Shown: positions 25,091 through 33,728 of the stretch, in pieces | How the letters are laid out: every line of letters begins with the position of its first letter | Position numbering within the stretch: position 1 is the first letter of the stretch | NCBI RefSeq assembly: GCF_013364355.1 | Contig: NZ_CP054931.1 | Span: forward strand, 3,782,001 to 3,846,000 | Reading direction: 5' to 3' | DNA: 64,000 nucleotides | Source: Stenotrophomonas sp. NA06056 | GTDB lineage: Bacteria; Pseudomonadota; Gammaproteobacteria; Xanthomonadales; Xanthomonadaceae | Notes under the pieces: model-generated | What the model was told of the DNA's origin: nothing | The model's input: the letters and a program-made list of their open reading frames with translations, nothing else | The model's database searches: none | Program-made: the position numbers and the translations under genes

Positions 25091-28042
25091 TCATGCAACA
25101 ACCTCATCCAGCTGCGCGATGATCTTCTCCAGCGGTGCCGGTCGCCCCAGCAGGTAACCCTGCACCTGGTCGCAGCCATGCGCGGCCAGCCAGTCCAGCT
25201 GCCCGGGCGTCTCCACGCCCTCGGCGATGATCGTCAGCCCCATGCTGTGGCCCAGCGACAGCAGCGCCCGGCAGATAGACGCGTTGCGCGGATTGGTTTC
25301 CACGTCGGCGACGAAGCTGCGATCGATCTTGAGGATGTCCAGCGGCAGGTGCTGCAGGTAGGACATGCTCGAGTAGCCGGTACCGAAATCGTCCAGCGAC
25401 ACGCTGATGCCCTGCTCGTGCAGGCGCTGCATGGTCTGCATCGCCTGTGCCGGCTTGCGCATCAGGCTGCTCTCGGTCAGCTCCACGTGCAGTGCGCCGC
25501 GGGCCAGGCCGAAATCCTGCTGCGCGCGGGCGAACTCGGCCACCAGATCGCTGTTGAAGAACTGCACCGCCGACACGTTGACCGCGATCGACAGTTCGCC
25601 CCACCCCGCTTCGACAAGACGCCGCTGCGCCTGCGCCGCCGCGCGGATCACCCAGCGGCCCAGCGCCAGGATCAGGCCGGTGTCCTCGCACAACTGGATG
25701 AACTCGCTGGGCGGGATGAAACTGCCGTCGGCCTGCGGCCAGCGCAGCAGCGCCTCCAGTGACGCCGGGCTGCCATCGCTGGCATGCCGGATCGGCTGGA
25801 AGTACAGCTGGAACTCGTTGTCGATGGCCGCGTGGATGCGACCGGCCAGGCGCAGGCGGTCGGCCAGGCGGGTCGTCACCGCCGCATCGAACCAGGCCAC
25901 GACGTTGCCTTCGGCGCGCGCCGCGTGCGCTGCCTGCGCGGCCATGCCGATCGCCTGTTCCGCCGTGTGGCCTGCGTCGGCGTCACGTACCGCCACACCA
26001 ATGCGGGGTTCGAACTGGTGCAGCGAATCCTGGCCGCGCATCGGTGCCGATACGATCTGCAGCAGATCGTCCAGCACGCGCTGGGTGTTGTGTTCCGGCG
26101 CAATGGCCAGCACGAAGTCCTCCGCGGGCTGGAACGCCAGCAGGCCGAAGCGCGCGCCGAGCCCACCCAGGCGCGAGGCCATCGACTGCAGTACCGCGTC
26201 GCCGATCTCGCGGCCCAGCGTATCGGCCACCAGCTGCAGGCCGCGCAGCTGCACATAGGCGATGGTGTAGGCACCGGACTGCTCGTCCAGCTGTTCGCTC
26301 AGTGCGCGCACGTTGAGCAGGCCCGTGGCCGGGTTGTGGCGTGCGTGATAGGCCAGGTCGCGTTCGTAGGCCAGCCGCTCGCTGACATCCTCGGCCAGCA
26401 CCAGGCACGCGGGCTGGCCATCGAAGTCCAGCTGTGACAGGTGCACGCGCACTTCGAACACCGTGCCATCCTTGCGCTGGTGCAGGCGCACCGCAGCATC
26501 CTGAAGCTCCCCACTGCGCACCTGCGCGATCGCGCCCTTGACCTCGTCCCAGCCCTCGCGTGGGCGGATGTCGAGGATGCTCATGGCCAGGAATTCATCG
26601 CGGCTGTAACCATACTGCTGCACGGCCGCCTCGTTGACCTCGATGAAGCGCAATGTGTCCGGATCGAATACCCAGAACGGCGCAGGATTGCGATCAAACA
26701 GCAGACGGAAGCGGCGTTCAACCTGGCGCATCTGTTCGCGCGCCTGATAGCGCTCGCTGAGGTCGGTCAGTGCGCCGATCATGCGCCGCTGCCGATCCGC
26801 CACCGCTACCCGTTGGCCACGCGCGGCAACCCAGCGCACTGCCCCGCCCGGCAACACAAGCCGGAATTCTTCATCGAGTACGGCATTGCCGGCAAAGGCC
26901 TGGTCGAACGCCTGCTGCATGCGTGCGCTGTCATCGTGGTGCACGCGGGCGAAGAAATCGGCTACGGGGAGTGCATCGGTCTGCACACCGAAGATCTCGC
27001 GCGCCAACGGTGACCAGCGCAGCAGCGCCGCGTCTTCGTCGACATACCAGGTGCAGACACGGCCCACATGATGGGCCAGGCGCAGCTCGGCGTGGCCCGT
27101 CCGCAGTTCTTCGGCCATCGACTGCTGCCGGTGTGTGCTGCGGCGCACGGCATACAGCAGCACCAGCAGCAGGGCGGCGTAGGCCAGCATGATGGCGATC
27201 GCCGCCTGGAGATACGGCCACCACGGCTTCAGCACGTCCTCGTCGGCCAAGCCAACCTGCACGGCCAACGGGCTGTTTTCGAGGGTACTGATGGTGGAGA
27301 TGCGCGGTATGTGGTCCACCGCGCCGGGAATGCTGCCCAGTTCAACCACGGCCTGCCGGCCCAGCAGCTTGCGTGCGGGCAGCGTGTAGCGACGGCCGAC
27401 GGTGCCTTGCGGATCGGGAACACGGGCCAGCATGTAGCCATCGGCGTCACTGATCGAGGCCAGACCGTTCGGCCCCACATCCAGACCGCCCACGATCCGC
27501 TGCAGTTCGCCGCAGCGCAGCCGCGCCAGCAGCCAGCGATTGCCAGCCATTGGCAGCGCCAGCGGCACCACCCAATCCCCGTCGCTGGCACGCTGCGGCG
27601 GCCCGATGTACAGCGCACTTCCCTGACCTCGCCGCTGCGGATCGGTCCACAGCGGCAATTGCAGGTCGCCCTTGCCCGCCGTCAGGGCACGGCCGTAGGT
27701 ATCGAGCACGACGATGCTGTGCAGCTCGGCATGCCGGCCCAGCACGCCGGCAATGGCGGCGTCCAGCAGCGCGGGCGCCTGCGCAGGTACGGTGCGGAAC
27801 AATTCGGCCGCATCGGCGGCGATACCGCCCATCGCCCGCTCCAGATTGCGCAGCTCCAGTGCCAGCAGCCGTTCGCTACCTACCGCCAACGCCCGGCTCT
27901 GCCGCTGTGCGGCTTCCAGCCGGCGCTGGTAATCGTTGGCCAGCATGGCGGCCAAGCCCACTGCCAGCAGCACGCCCAGCACCACACCGCCCCAGGTAAT
28001 GGCACGCAACGGCCGGGCCAGCGCGTGTCTCAGCGCCGGCAT
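25091..28042 (-). CDS. Membrane c-di-GMP phosphodiesterase: periplasmic sensor-PAS-PAS-degenerate GGDEF-EAL
   Basis: A 983-residue protein from the ATG at 28042 (AGGGAAGA site 8 nt upstream; the frame is open further up). Two membrane helices (about 15-35 and 285-310) flank a periplasmic Cache-like sensor. Then come two PAS domains with PAC, a GGDEF domain whose active motif is changed to PAEDF, and an intact EAL domain: EALLRW, NVSAVQF, ELTES, DDFGTGYSS, KIDRSF, AEGVET and QGYLLGRP. It should therefore hydrolyse c-di-GMP but not make it; the degenerate GGDEF could bind GTP as a regulator. The signal is unknown. It is divergent from the M13 peptidase gene. Confidence 0.93.
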   Translation of the reverse strand: MPALRHALARPLRAITWGGVVLGVLLAVGLAAMLANDYQRRLEAAQRQSRALAVGSERLLALELRNLERAMGGIAADAAELFRTVPAQAPALLDAAIAGVLGRHAELHSIVVLDTYGRALTAGKGDLQLPLWTDPQRRGQGSALYIGPPQRASDGDWVVPLALPMAGNRWLLARLRCGELQRIVGGLDVGPNGLASISDADGYMLARVPDPQGTVGRRYTLPARKLLGRQAVVELGSIPGAVDHIPRISTISTLENSPLAVQVGLADEDVLKPWWPYLQAAIAIMLAYAALLLVLLYAVRRSTHRQQSMAEELRTGHAELRLAHHVGRVCTWYVDEDAALLRWSPLAREIFGVQTDALPVADFFARVHHDDSARMQQAFDQAFAGNAVLDEEFRLVLPGGAVRWVAARGQRVAVADRQRRMIGALTDLSERYQAREQMRQVERRFRLLFDRNPAPFWVFDPDTLRFIEVNEAAVQQYGYSRDEFLAMSILDIRPREGWDEVKGAIAQVRSGELQDAAVRLHQRKDGTVFEVRVHLSQLDFDGQPACLVLAEDVSERLAYERDLAYHARHNPATGLLNVRALSEQLDEQSGAYTIAYVQLRGLQLVADTLGREIGDAVLQSMASRLGGLGARFGLLAFQPAEDFVLAIAPEHNTQRVLDDLLQIVSAPMRGQDSLHQFEPRIGVAVRDADAGHTAEQAIGMAAQAAHAARAEGNVVAWFDAAVTTRLADRLRLAGRIHAAIDNEFQLYFQPIRHASDGSPASLEALLRWPQADGSFIPPSEFIQLCEDTGLILALGRWVIRAAAQAQRRLVEAGWGELSIAVNVSAVQFFNSDLVAEFARAQQDFGLARGALHVELTESSLMRKPAQAMQTMQRLHEQGISVSLDDFGTGYSSMSYLQHLPLDILKIDRSFVADVETNPRNASICRALLSLGHSMGLTIIAEGVETPGQLDWLAAHGCDQVQGYLLGRPAPLEKIIAQLDEVVA

Positions 28043-28327
28043 CGGTCGGTCTTCCCTGTGCAGTCGGCTGGCTTCATGCGCGAACGATTCCTCCACGTCC
28101 CCGACCTCAACGGCCGGCGGACGCCATTCTTGACGCCTCGACCCGTCCTGCATGCGCCCTCCCCCGGGTGCTGCAGACATCCAGCCCGCAGCATGCACCA
28201 CGCCGATGACCGCGTGAAGGTCATCGCTGCGTGTTCAGCCAGATCACGCACAGTGCTGAACCTTTCGAGCGCGTCCAGCCGGCCCGCAGCGGATTAGACT
28301 TGGCGTTTTCCGCCGCAAGAGAAGTCC

Positions 28328-30439
28328 ATGTCCAAGCTGCGCCGCCCCACCCTGGCACTGGCCATCGTTGCCAGCCTGTCCCTGGCCGCCTGCGACCGCC
28401 CGGCCGATCACGCCGCCGGCACCGCCGCACCGACCGAGGCGACACCCGCTGCTGCCAAGCCGATGCTGGGCAGTTTCGGCTTCGACGCCAGTGGCATGGA
28501 CCGCAGCATCGCCGCCGGTGATGATTTCTTCGGCTTCGCCAACGGCAGCTGGGTGAAGAACACCGAGATTCCGGCAGACCGCTCGCGCTTCGGCAGCTTC
28601 AACGTGATTGCCGAGAAGACGCAGGCCGACACCCGTGCGATCCTGGAAGGCGCCGCCGGCAACGCCCAGGCCAGCGGCGAAGACAAGCTGATCGGCGACT
28701 ACTATGCCGCCTACATGGACGAGGCTGGCATCGAGCAGCGCGGCCTGGCGCCGCTGCAGCCGCAGCTGAAGACCATCGATGCGATCGCCGACAAGGCCGG
28801 CCTGGCCCGCGCCCTCGGCGGCGACGTGCGCGCCGATGTCGACCTGCTCAACGCCACCAACTTCTACACCGACCGCCTGTTCGGCCTGTGGGTCTCGGTG
28901 GACCTGCTGCAGCCGGACCGCACCGCGCCGTACCTGGTGCAGGGCGGCCTGGGCATGCCGGACCGCGACTTCTACCTGGGCGGCGGCCGCATGGCCGAAC
29001 TGCGCAAGCAGTACCAGGCCTACATCGCACAGGTGTTGCAGTTGGCCGGCGTGGCCGACCCGGCCGGCAAGGCGCAGCGCATCCTCGCCCTGGAAACCAA
29101 GATCGCCCAGGCGCATGCCACCCAGGAAGAAACCAATGACGTGACCAAGGGCGCCAACCCCTGGACCCAGGCCGACTTCAACGCCAAGGCCCCGGGCATG
29201 GACTGGGCCGCGTTCCTGGACGCTGCCGCGCTCGGCAAGCAGCAGGACTTCATCGTGTGGCAGCCCAAGGCCGTGGCCGGCCTGTCCAAGCTGGTGGCCA
29301 CCGAGCCGCTGGATGCCTGGAAGGACTACATGACCTTCCACGCGCTGGACCGTGCCGCCGCCTATCTGCCGAAGAAGTTCGCCGATGCGCGCTTCGCCTT
29401 CCACGGCACCGCGCTGAGCGGTACGCCGCAGCAGAGCGACCGCTGGAAGCGTGCCGTGGATGACGCCAACCATGCCGTCGGCGAGGCCATCGGCAAGCGC
29501 TACGTCGAAAAGCACTTCGATGCGAAGACCAAGGAACGTGCCGACGCGATGGCGAAGAACATCATCGCTGCCTTCGCCAAGCGCATCGATGCACTGGCCT
29601 GGATGTCGCCGCAGACCAAGGCCAGTGCCAAGGCCAAGGTGGCCGGCCTGACCGTGGGCATGGGGTATCCGGACACGTGGCGCGACTACACCGGCCTGGA
29701 CATCCGTCGCGATGATCCGCTCGGCAATGCGCAGCGCGCCGAGCTGTTCGAGTACCAGCGCAACATCGCCAAGCTGGGCAAGCCGGTCGACCACAGCGAG
29801 TGGGCGATGCTGCCGCAGACCATCAATGCGATGAACGTGCCGCTGGAAAACCGCCTGGTGTTCCCGGCAGCGATCCTGCAGCCGCCGTTCTTCGACGGCG
29901 CCGCCGACGACGCGGTGAACTACGGTGCGATCGGCGCGGTGATCGGCCACGAGATCAGCCACGGCTTCGACAACGCAGGCGCGCTGTTCGACGACACCGG
30001 CAAGCTGCACAACTGGTGGACCGCCGAAGACCTCAAGCAGTTCAACGCGGCGGGCGATGCACTTGCCGCGCAGTTCAGCAGCTACGAGCCGTTCCCGGGC
30101 GTGCATGTGAACGGCAAGCTGACCCTGGGCGAGAACATCGCCGACGTCGCCGGCCTGGGCACCGCTTACGACGCCTACCAGCTGTCGCTGCAGGGCAAGC
30201 CGGGCCAGACCCTGGAAGGCTTCACCCCGGACCAGCGCTTCTTCCTCGGCTTCGCCCAGGCCTGGCGCAGCAAGAGCCGCGAGCAGGCGCTGCGCAACTC
30301 GCTGCTGACCGATGTGCACGCGCCGGGCCAGTTCCGCGCGTTGACGGTGCGCAACATCGACGCCTGGTACCCGGCATTCGAAGTGAAGGAAGGCCAGAAG
30401 CTGTACCTGGCCCCGGACAAGCGGGTCAAGGTGTGGTGA
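28328..30439 (+). CDS. M13-family zinc metallopeptidase, lipoprotein
   Basis: A 703-residue neprilysin/PepO-like peptidase. The N-terminus MSKLRRPTLA...SLSLAACDRP has a lipobox (LAAC), so it is probably anchored in the envelope facing the periplasm. The zinc site is GHEISHGFDNAGALFD (about residues 538-553, HExxH) and the third ligand lies in LGENIADVAGL (about 599-609, ExxxD). The N-terminal region (DDFFGFANGSWVKNTEIP) is typical. It degrades oligopeptides of up to about 40 residues in this family. It is followed by a strong hairpin terminator at 30451 and is monocistronic. Confidence 0.95.
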   Translation: MSKLRRPTLALAIVASLSLAACDRPADHAAGTAAPTEATPAAAKPMLGSFGFDASGMDRSIAAGDDFFGFANGSWVKNTEIPADRSRFGSFNVIAEKTQADTRAILEGAAGNAQASGEDKLIGDYYAAYMDEAGIEQRGLAPLQPQLKTIDAIADKAGLARALGGDVRADVDLLNATNFYTDRLFGLWVSVDLLQPDRTAPYLVQGGLGMPDRDFYLGGGRMAELRKQYQAYIAQVLQLAGVADPAGKAQRILALETKIAQAHATQEETNDVTKGANPWTQADFNAKAPGMDWAAFLDAAALGKQQDFIVWQPKAVAGLSKLVATEPLDAWKDYMTFHALDRAAAYLPKKFADARFAFHGTALSGTPQQSDRWKRAVDDANHAVGEAIGKRYVEKHFDAKTKERADAMAKNIIAAFAKRIDALAWMSPQTKASAKAKVAGLTVGMGYPDTWRDYTGLDIRRDDPLGNAQRAELFEYQRNIAKLGKPVDHSEWAMLPQTINAMNVPLENRLVFPAAILQPPFFDGAADDAVNYGAIGAVIGHEISHGFDNAGALFDDTGKLHNWWTAEDLKQFNAAGDALAAQFSSYEPFPGVHVNGKLTLGENIADVAGLGTAYDAYQLSLQGKPGQTLEGFTPDQRFFLGFAQAWRSKSREQALRNSLLTDVHAPGQFRALTVRNIDAWYPAFEVKEGQKLYLAPDKRVKVW

Positions 30440-30450
30440 TGTAACGCGAA

Positions 30451-30474
30451 CGGGCGCCGAAAGGCGCCCGTTTT
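30451..30474 (+). terminator. Rho-independent terminator of the M13 peptidase gene
   Basis: CGGGCGCC-gaaa-GGCGCCCG followed by TTTTG starts 12 nt after the stop at 30439. It has an 8-bp GC stem, a GAAA tetraloop and a U tract, the clearest intrinsic terminator in the window. Confidence 0.9.
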
Positions 30475-30488
30475 GTTTGGTGAGTGCC

Positions 30489-30649
30489 ATCCACGCATGG
30501 CGTGGATCTACTGGTGCCATCCACGCATGGCTGGAATCCACCCACCCCGCTCTGGTGGATGCCAACCTTGGTTGGCGCTTTTCAGGCATCCACGCATGGC
30601 GTGGATCTACCGCAGGCCCGGACACAGTAGATCCACGCCATGCGTGGAT
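30489..30649. repeat. Cluster of four SMAG palindromes
   Basis: Copies of the atccacgc-atg-gcgtggat stem lie at 30489-30511, 30518-30540 (degenerate right arm), 30588-30610 and, in the opposite orientation, 30627-30649. A related gccaaccttggttggc hairpin lies at about 30560. They fill the gap between the M13 terminator and the convergent MpaB-like gene. No gene is seen. Confidence 0.85.
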
Positions 30650-30686
30650 GGGCGCAGCGCGAAAGCGCGCCGCCCCAGGCCGGCGT

Positions 30687-31616
30687 CTACCGGGGCAATG
30701 CCGGCCACTGCCGCAACACCTCCACCGGCACACCCACCCGTGCGCAGGCGCGTGTCGCCAAGCCATCGGGCAGCGCGCGACGGAACAGCGGCGCCATCCC
30801 CTGCATCAGCTTCGATGATGCTGCGGCCTGCGCACGCTGGCGCGCGCTGCGCTCGAGCATGCCCTCGGCCCAGTCCGGCAGCAGCGCGGCACCCGACCCC
30901 AGGAAGATCTCGCGTGACAGACCGGGCACCGGCACCGGCAGGCGCACGCCGGACAGCACCTGCAGCACTTCGCGGGAGCGTTCGTCCACCACCAGCTCAG
31001 GCTGCCGCGCGCAGAAGTACGCATCCACTTCCGCCGTACTGCGCGGCACGTCCACCGCACCCAGCGCTTCGGCCACGCAGCGGTACTCGTCGTAATAGCG
31101 GTCGGCAACCTCAGCCGGCACTTCGCGTCCGTAGCGGCGATAGCCCTGCAGGAAGCCGTAGGCCTCGGTCACATGCACCCACGTCAGCAGCTGCGGATCA
31201 TCCGCGGCATACGGCTCGCCCTGCGCGGTCTGGCCACGGATCTGCGCGTGGATGCGCCGCACCTTGGCCACCAGCGCTTCCACCTCACCTGCCGGTGCGT
31301 AGCTGGTGCCCGCCACGAAGGCAGTAGTGCGGCGCAGGCGGCCGACCAGGTCCTGGCGGAAATTGGAATGATCGTAGACACCGGCCAGTGCCCGCGGGTG
31401 CAGGGTCTGCAGCATCAGCGCACACAGGCCGCCGGCCAGCATCGAGGGCAGTTCGGCGTGCATCCGCCAGGTCACGCTGTGCGGCCCGAACCAACCGGGA
31501 TCGCCCAGCGGGTGGTCGTAGTCGATACCGCTCTGGCCACGCGGAAACGCATCCAGTACCCAGCGCCGGATCGGGGCGGTGACGGGGCGGGAAAGACGGT
31601 GCAGCAACGGCGGCAT
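30687..31616 (-). CDS. DUF2236 / MpaB-like oxygenase family protein
   Basis: A 309-residue soluble protein. The segments WRMHAELPSMLAGGLCALML, LQTLHPRALAGVYDHSNF, TWVHVTEAYGFLQGYRRYG and YYDEYRCVAEALGAVDVP are characteristic of DUF2236, the family of fungal MpaB and bacterial latex-clearing (Lcp)-like haem proteins; the conserved histidines suggest haem ligation. The actual substrate is unknown. The start at 31616 (MPPLLHRLSRP) is preferred to 31664. It is divergent from the 31927 membrane protein. Confidence 0.82.
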   Translation of the reverse strand: MPPLLHRLSRPVTAPIRRWVLDAFPRGQSGIDYDHPLGDPGWFGPHSVTWRMHAELPSMLAGGLCALMLQTLHPRALAGVYDHSNFRQDLVGRLRRTTAFVAGTSYAPAGEVEALVAKVRRIHAQIRGQTAQGEPYAADDPQLLTWVHVTEAYGFLQGYRRYGREVPAEVADRYYDEYRCVAEALGAVDVPRSTAEVDAYFCARQPELVVDERSREVLQVLSGVRLPVPVPGLSREIFLGSGAALLPDWAEGMLERSARQRAQAAASSKLMQGMAPLFRRALPDGLATRACARVGVPVEVLRQWPALPR

Positions 31617-31926
31617 CACGGGTCCAGATCGGCAAAGGGACGGACCGCGTCCTGCGCGGTCCACCCCGATTCTGGTCGATCACGACAGGCACGGCGAGCC
31701 CGGCCGCTCAGCGTCGGTTTCATGTGCGCGCGCAGCACGTTTCACCCTGCGACATCTTGTCGCAGGCCACGCGAGCAATGTTGCGTCGCACCAATATTCA
31801 CCTGTTCAGACAGAACCCTTATCCCGCGTGGCCTTGAGGCCATTGCACCGCTCGCTGGAAGTGCTAGAACTGAACCCGCCACACCGTCCACTGCAGATCG
31901 CCGCACGTTCCACCAAGGAGCCAGCC
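31617..31926. other. Divergent intergenic region without a gene
   Basis: A 310-bp spacer between the MpaB-like gene and the membrane protein gene. It contains a small stem (tgcgacatcttgtcgca at about 31749), a moderately AT-rich stretch (accaatattcacctgttcag, about 31789-31808) that could hold promoters, and a GGAG ribosome site (aaggagccagcc) for the right-hand gene. No ORF with plausible coding features is seen. Confidence 0.5.
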
Positions 31927-32541
31927 ATGATTGCTTTGTTCAAGGGTTTGGGATTACTGCTTCGCGACAACGAGCTCTACAGCAGCCCGTTCGAAAAACA
32001 GGTCGCGCACTGGCGCACCCTCAGCGAACAGCAGATCCGCGATGAAGTGGCGGTGCTGGCCCAGGCCAAGTGCCAGTGGCTGATTACTTCGATCGTCGGA
32101 TGGCAGGCGGCCTCGCTGCTGATCCTCGGCCTGATCACCAACTACCTGTGGCGCGACGATTACCACATCACCTTCACCCGCGTGGTCGTGGTGTTCGGCT
32201 CGTGGATCTCGATCCTGTTCGTGATCTGGTTCATGGCCAACATGTTCGACCGCACCGCCGGCTTCGAGCGCTGGATGAAGGCCTTCAACAGCCGCGCCCG
32301 CATCACCTCCAAGGCCGACAGCGTCGAGCACGTGGCTGAAGCGCTGGACCTGGCCGAGCACTATCCGGAAGTGCTGGACTACAAGCAGGCCGTCACCGCC
32401 AAGCGCGAACTGCGCCACGAGGACATCCGCATCATGACCGAGATCGGGCGCATGAAGCAGCACTCCGAACTGGTGGGTCGCCTGAATCATGTCGGTGAAA
32501 CCGAACACCATCACGACATGACGCTGCAGCCGGCTTACTGA
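31927..32541 (+). CDS. Inner-membrane protein of unknown function
   Basis: A 204-residue protein with two membrane helices in the middle (about 60-82, ITSIVGWQAASLLILGLI, and 95-118, VVVVFGSWISILFVIWFMAN) and soluble helical ends. The N-terminus has GLGLLLRDNELYSSPFEKQV and the C-terminus a charged helix (LDYKQAVTAKRELRHEDIRI) and a HHHD tail. I do not recognise the family. The start at 31927 has a good AAGGAG site. It ends 24 nt before a strong bidirectional hairpin. Coding potential is strong. Confidence 0.82.
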   Translation: MIALFKGLGLLLRDNELYSSPFEKQVAHWRTLSEQQIRDEVAVLAQAKCQWLITSIVGWQAASLLILGLITNYLWRDDYHITFTRVVVVFGSWISILFVIWFMANMFDRTAGFERWMKAFNSRARITSKADSVEHVAEALDLAEHYPEVLDYKQAVTAKRELRHEDIRIMTEIGRMKQHSELVGRLNHVGETEHHHDMTLQPAY

Positions 32542-32565
32542 GCCGAACGCAATCCGGGGGGAGCC

Positions 32566-32599
32566 ACAATGCCACCGTGCTCAGTCACGGTGGCATTGT
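32566..32599. terminator. Bidirectional terminator, 14-bp stem
   Basis: ACAATGCCACCGTG-ctcagt-CACGGTGGCATTGT followed by tcttt on the plus strand and preceded by a less perfect A tract for the other strand. It lies 24 nt after the 32541 stop. The stop codon of the convergent lipoprotein gene (tca at 32581-32583) sits in its loop, so both transcripts probably end here. Confidence 0.88.
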
Positions 32600-32925
32600 T
32601 CTTTCTGCACGTCGCTGACGCACTGGCGGAACTCCTTGGGCAGGCCGCTCACCTGCTCGGTCTTGCCTACAGCCACCGCGAAATGGCGCAGCGGTGGCGT
32701 GGCACAGGCAGCGTCGGTGCTGCAGCCCGGTGCCAGCACCAGGTAATGGCATTGCCCACTGCTGCTGGCAATGCATTCGAAGCGCGCCACGCCATCGACC
32801 ACCGTGCTCTTGCTGTACAGCGTGTCCACGCCATTGGCATTGGTGCGGGTGATCGAGGTGTTGCTGGATTTTTCGCAGCCGGCGATGGCCAGCACGACGG
32901 CAGCGACAAGCAGGATACGGCGCAT
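32581..32925 (-). CDS. Small lipoprotein of unknown function
   Basis: A 114-residue protein with a clear lipoprotein signal (MRRILLVAAVVLAIAGC, lipobox AIAGC at about residue 17). The mature part has four further cysteines (FECIASSSGQCHYLV, PGCSTDAACATPP, RQCVSDVQKEQC), suggesting disulfide bonds in the periplasm. No family is named. It ends inside a shared terminator hairpin and lies downstream of the LytTR gene on the same strand (32-bp gap), so it might be in that operon. Confidence 0.8.
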   Translation of the reverse strand: MRRILLVAAVVLAIAGCEKSSNTSITRTNANGVDTLYSKSTVVDGVARFECIASSSGQCHYLVLAPGCSTDAACATPPLRHFAVAVGKTEQVSGLPKEFRQCVSDVQKEQCHRD

Positions 32926-32957
32926 GTTCGTTCCTCGATGGATGGCGAAGGCCGCGG

Positions 32958-33728
32958 CTACATGCCGCGGAACAGGCTCATGAACGGTTGGCTGACCACC
33001 AGTGTTTCTGCACGCTGACGCAGGCGCAGCACACCGCGGCCGGTGTCGTCACGGCTGACCGCTGCCACGGCCTTCATGTTGACGATGGTGGAGCGGTGCA
33101 CCTGGCGGAAGTGCTGCGGATCGAGTACTTCCAGCAGCTCGCGCAGCGGTGTGCGCAACAGGCTTTCGCCGGCCGCAGTGACCACCGTGGTGTACTTGTT
33201 GTCAGCGCGGAAATAGATCACATCGTCGAGCATGATCAGCTGCGTATCGCGACCGTTGCTGGCGGTGATCCAGGCCAGCGGTGGCCGATCGTTGGCGACC
33301 GGGCCTGCACCCAGGCGCTGCAGCAGGCGCTCCAGCACCGCATCGTCCTGGCGCGTGGACGGCAGCCGCGAAAGAATGCGGTCGCGCGTGGCCAGCAGCC
33401 GCTCGTCGCTGACTGGCTTGAGCAGGTAATCCATCGCGCCCTGCTCGAAGGCATCGATGGCGTATTGGTCATAGGCGGTGACGAATACCACCTGGGTGCG
33501 TGGGCTCAGCTCGGCCAGTGCACGCGCCACTTCAATGCCGCTGATGCCGGGCATGCGGATGTCGAGGAAGGCGATGTCCGGCTGCTTCTCGGCCAGCTGT
33601 TCCAACGCACTGGCACCGTCCTCGCATTCGGCCACCAGCTTCAGTTCCGGCCACAGCCGCCCGAGTTGCTCGACCAGCGAGTGCCGCAGCAGTTCCTCGT
33701 CTTCGGCGATCAGCGCTTCAAGCGGCAT
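32958..33728 (-). CDS. LytTR-family response regulator
   Basis: A 256-residue regulator. The receiver (1-120) has the acidic pair EDEE near residue 9, the phospho-acceptor in AFLDIRMPGISG (about D56) and the switch lysine in YLLKPVSDE. The C-terminal LytTR DNA-binding domain (150-256) has YFRADNKYTTVVT and RQVHRSTIVNMKAV. Its gene overlaps the end of the sensor kinase by 11 nt, so they form a two-component pair. Targets of LytTR systems include secreted virulence factors and autolysis; here the target is unknown. Confidence 0.93.
   Translation of the reverse strand: MPLEALIAEDEELLRHSLVEQLGRLWPELKLVAECEDGASALEQLAEKQPDIAFLDIRMPGISGIEVARALAELSPRTQVVFVTAYDQYAIDAFEQGAMDYLLKPVSDERLLATRDRILSRLPSTRQDDAVLERLLQRLGAGPVANDRPPLAWITASNGRDTQLIMLDDVIYFRADNKYTTVVTAAGESLLRTPLRELLEVLDPQHFRQVHRSTIVNMKAVAAVSRDDTGRGVLRLRQRAETLVVSQPFMSLFRGM

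Noticed and set aside
28244..30766. 840-codon minus-strand ORF over the M13 peptidase
   Set aside because: Its composition (Gly/His/Arg/Val runs) is that of an antisense frame in GC-rich DNA; the plus strand encodes a full M13 enzyme with HExxH.
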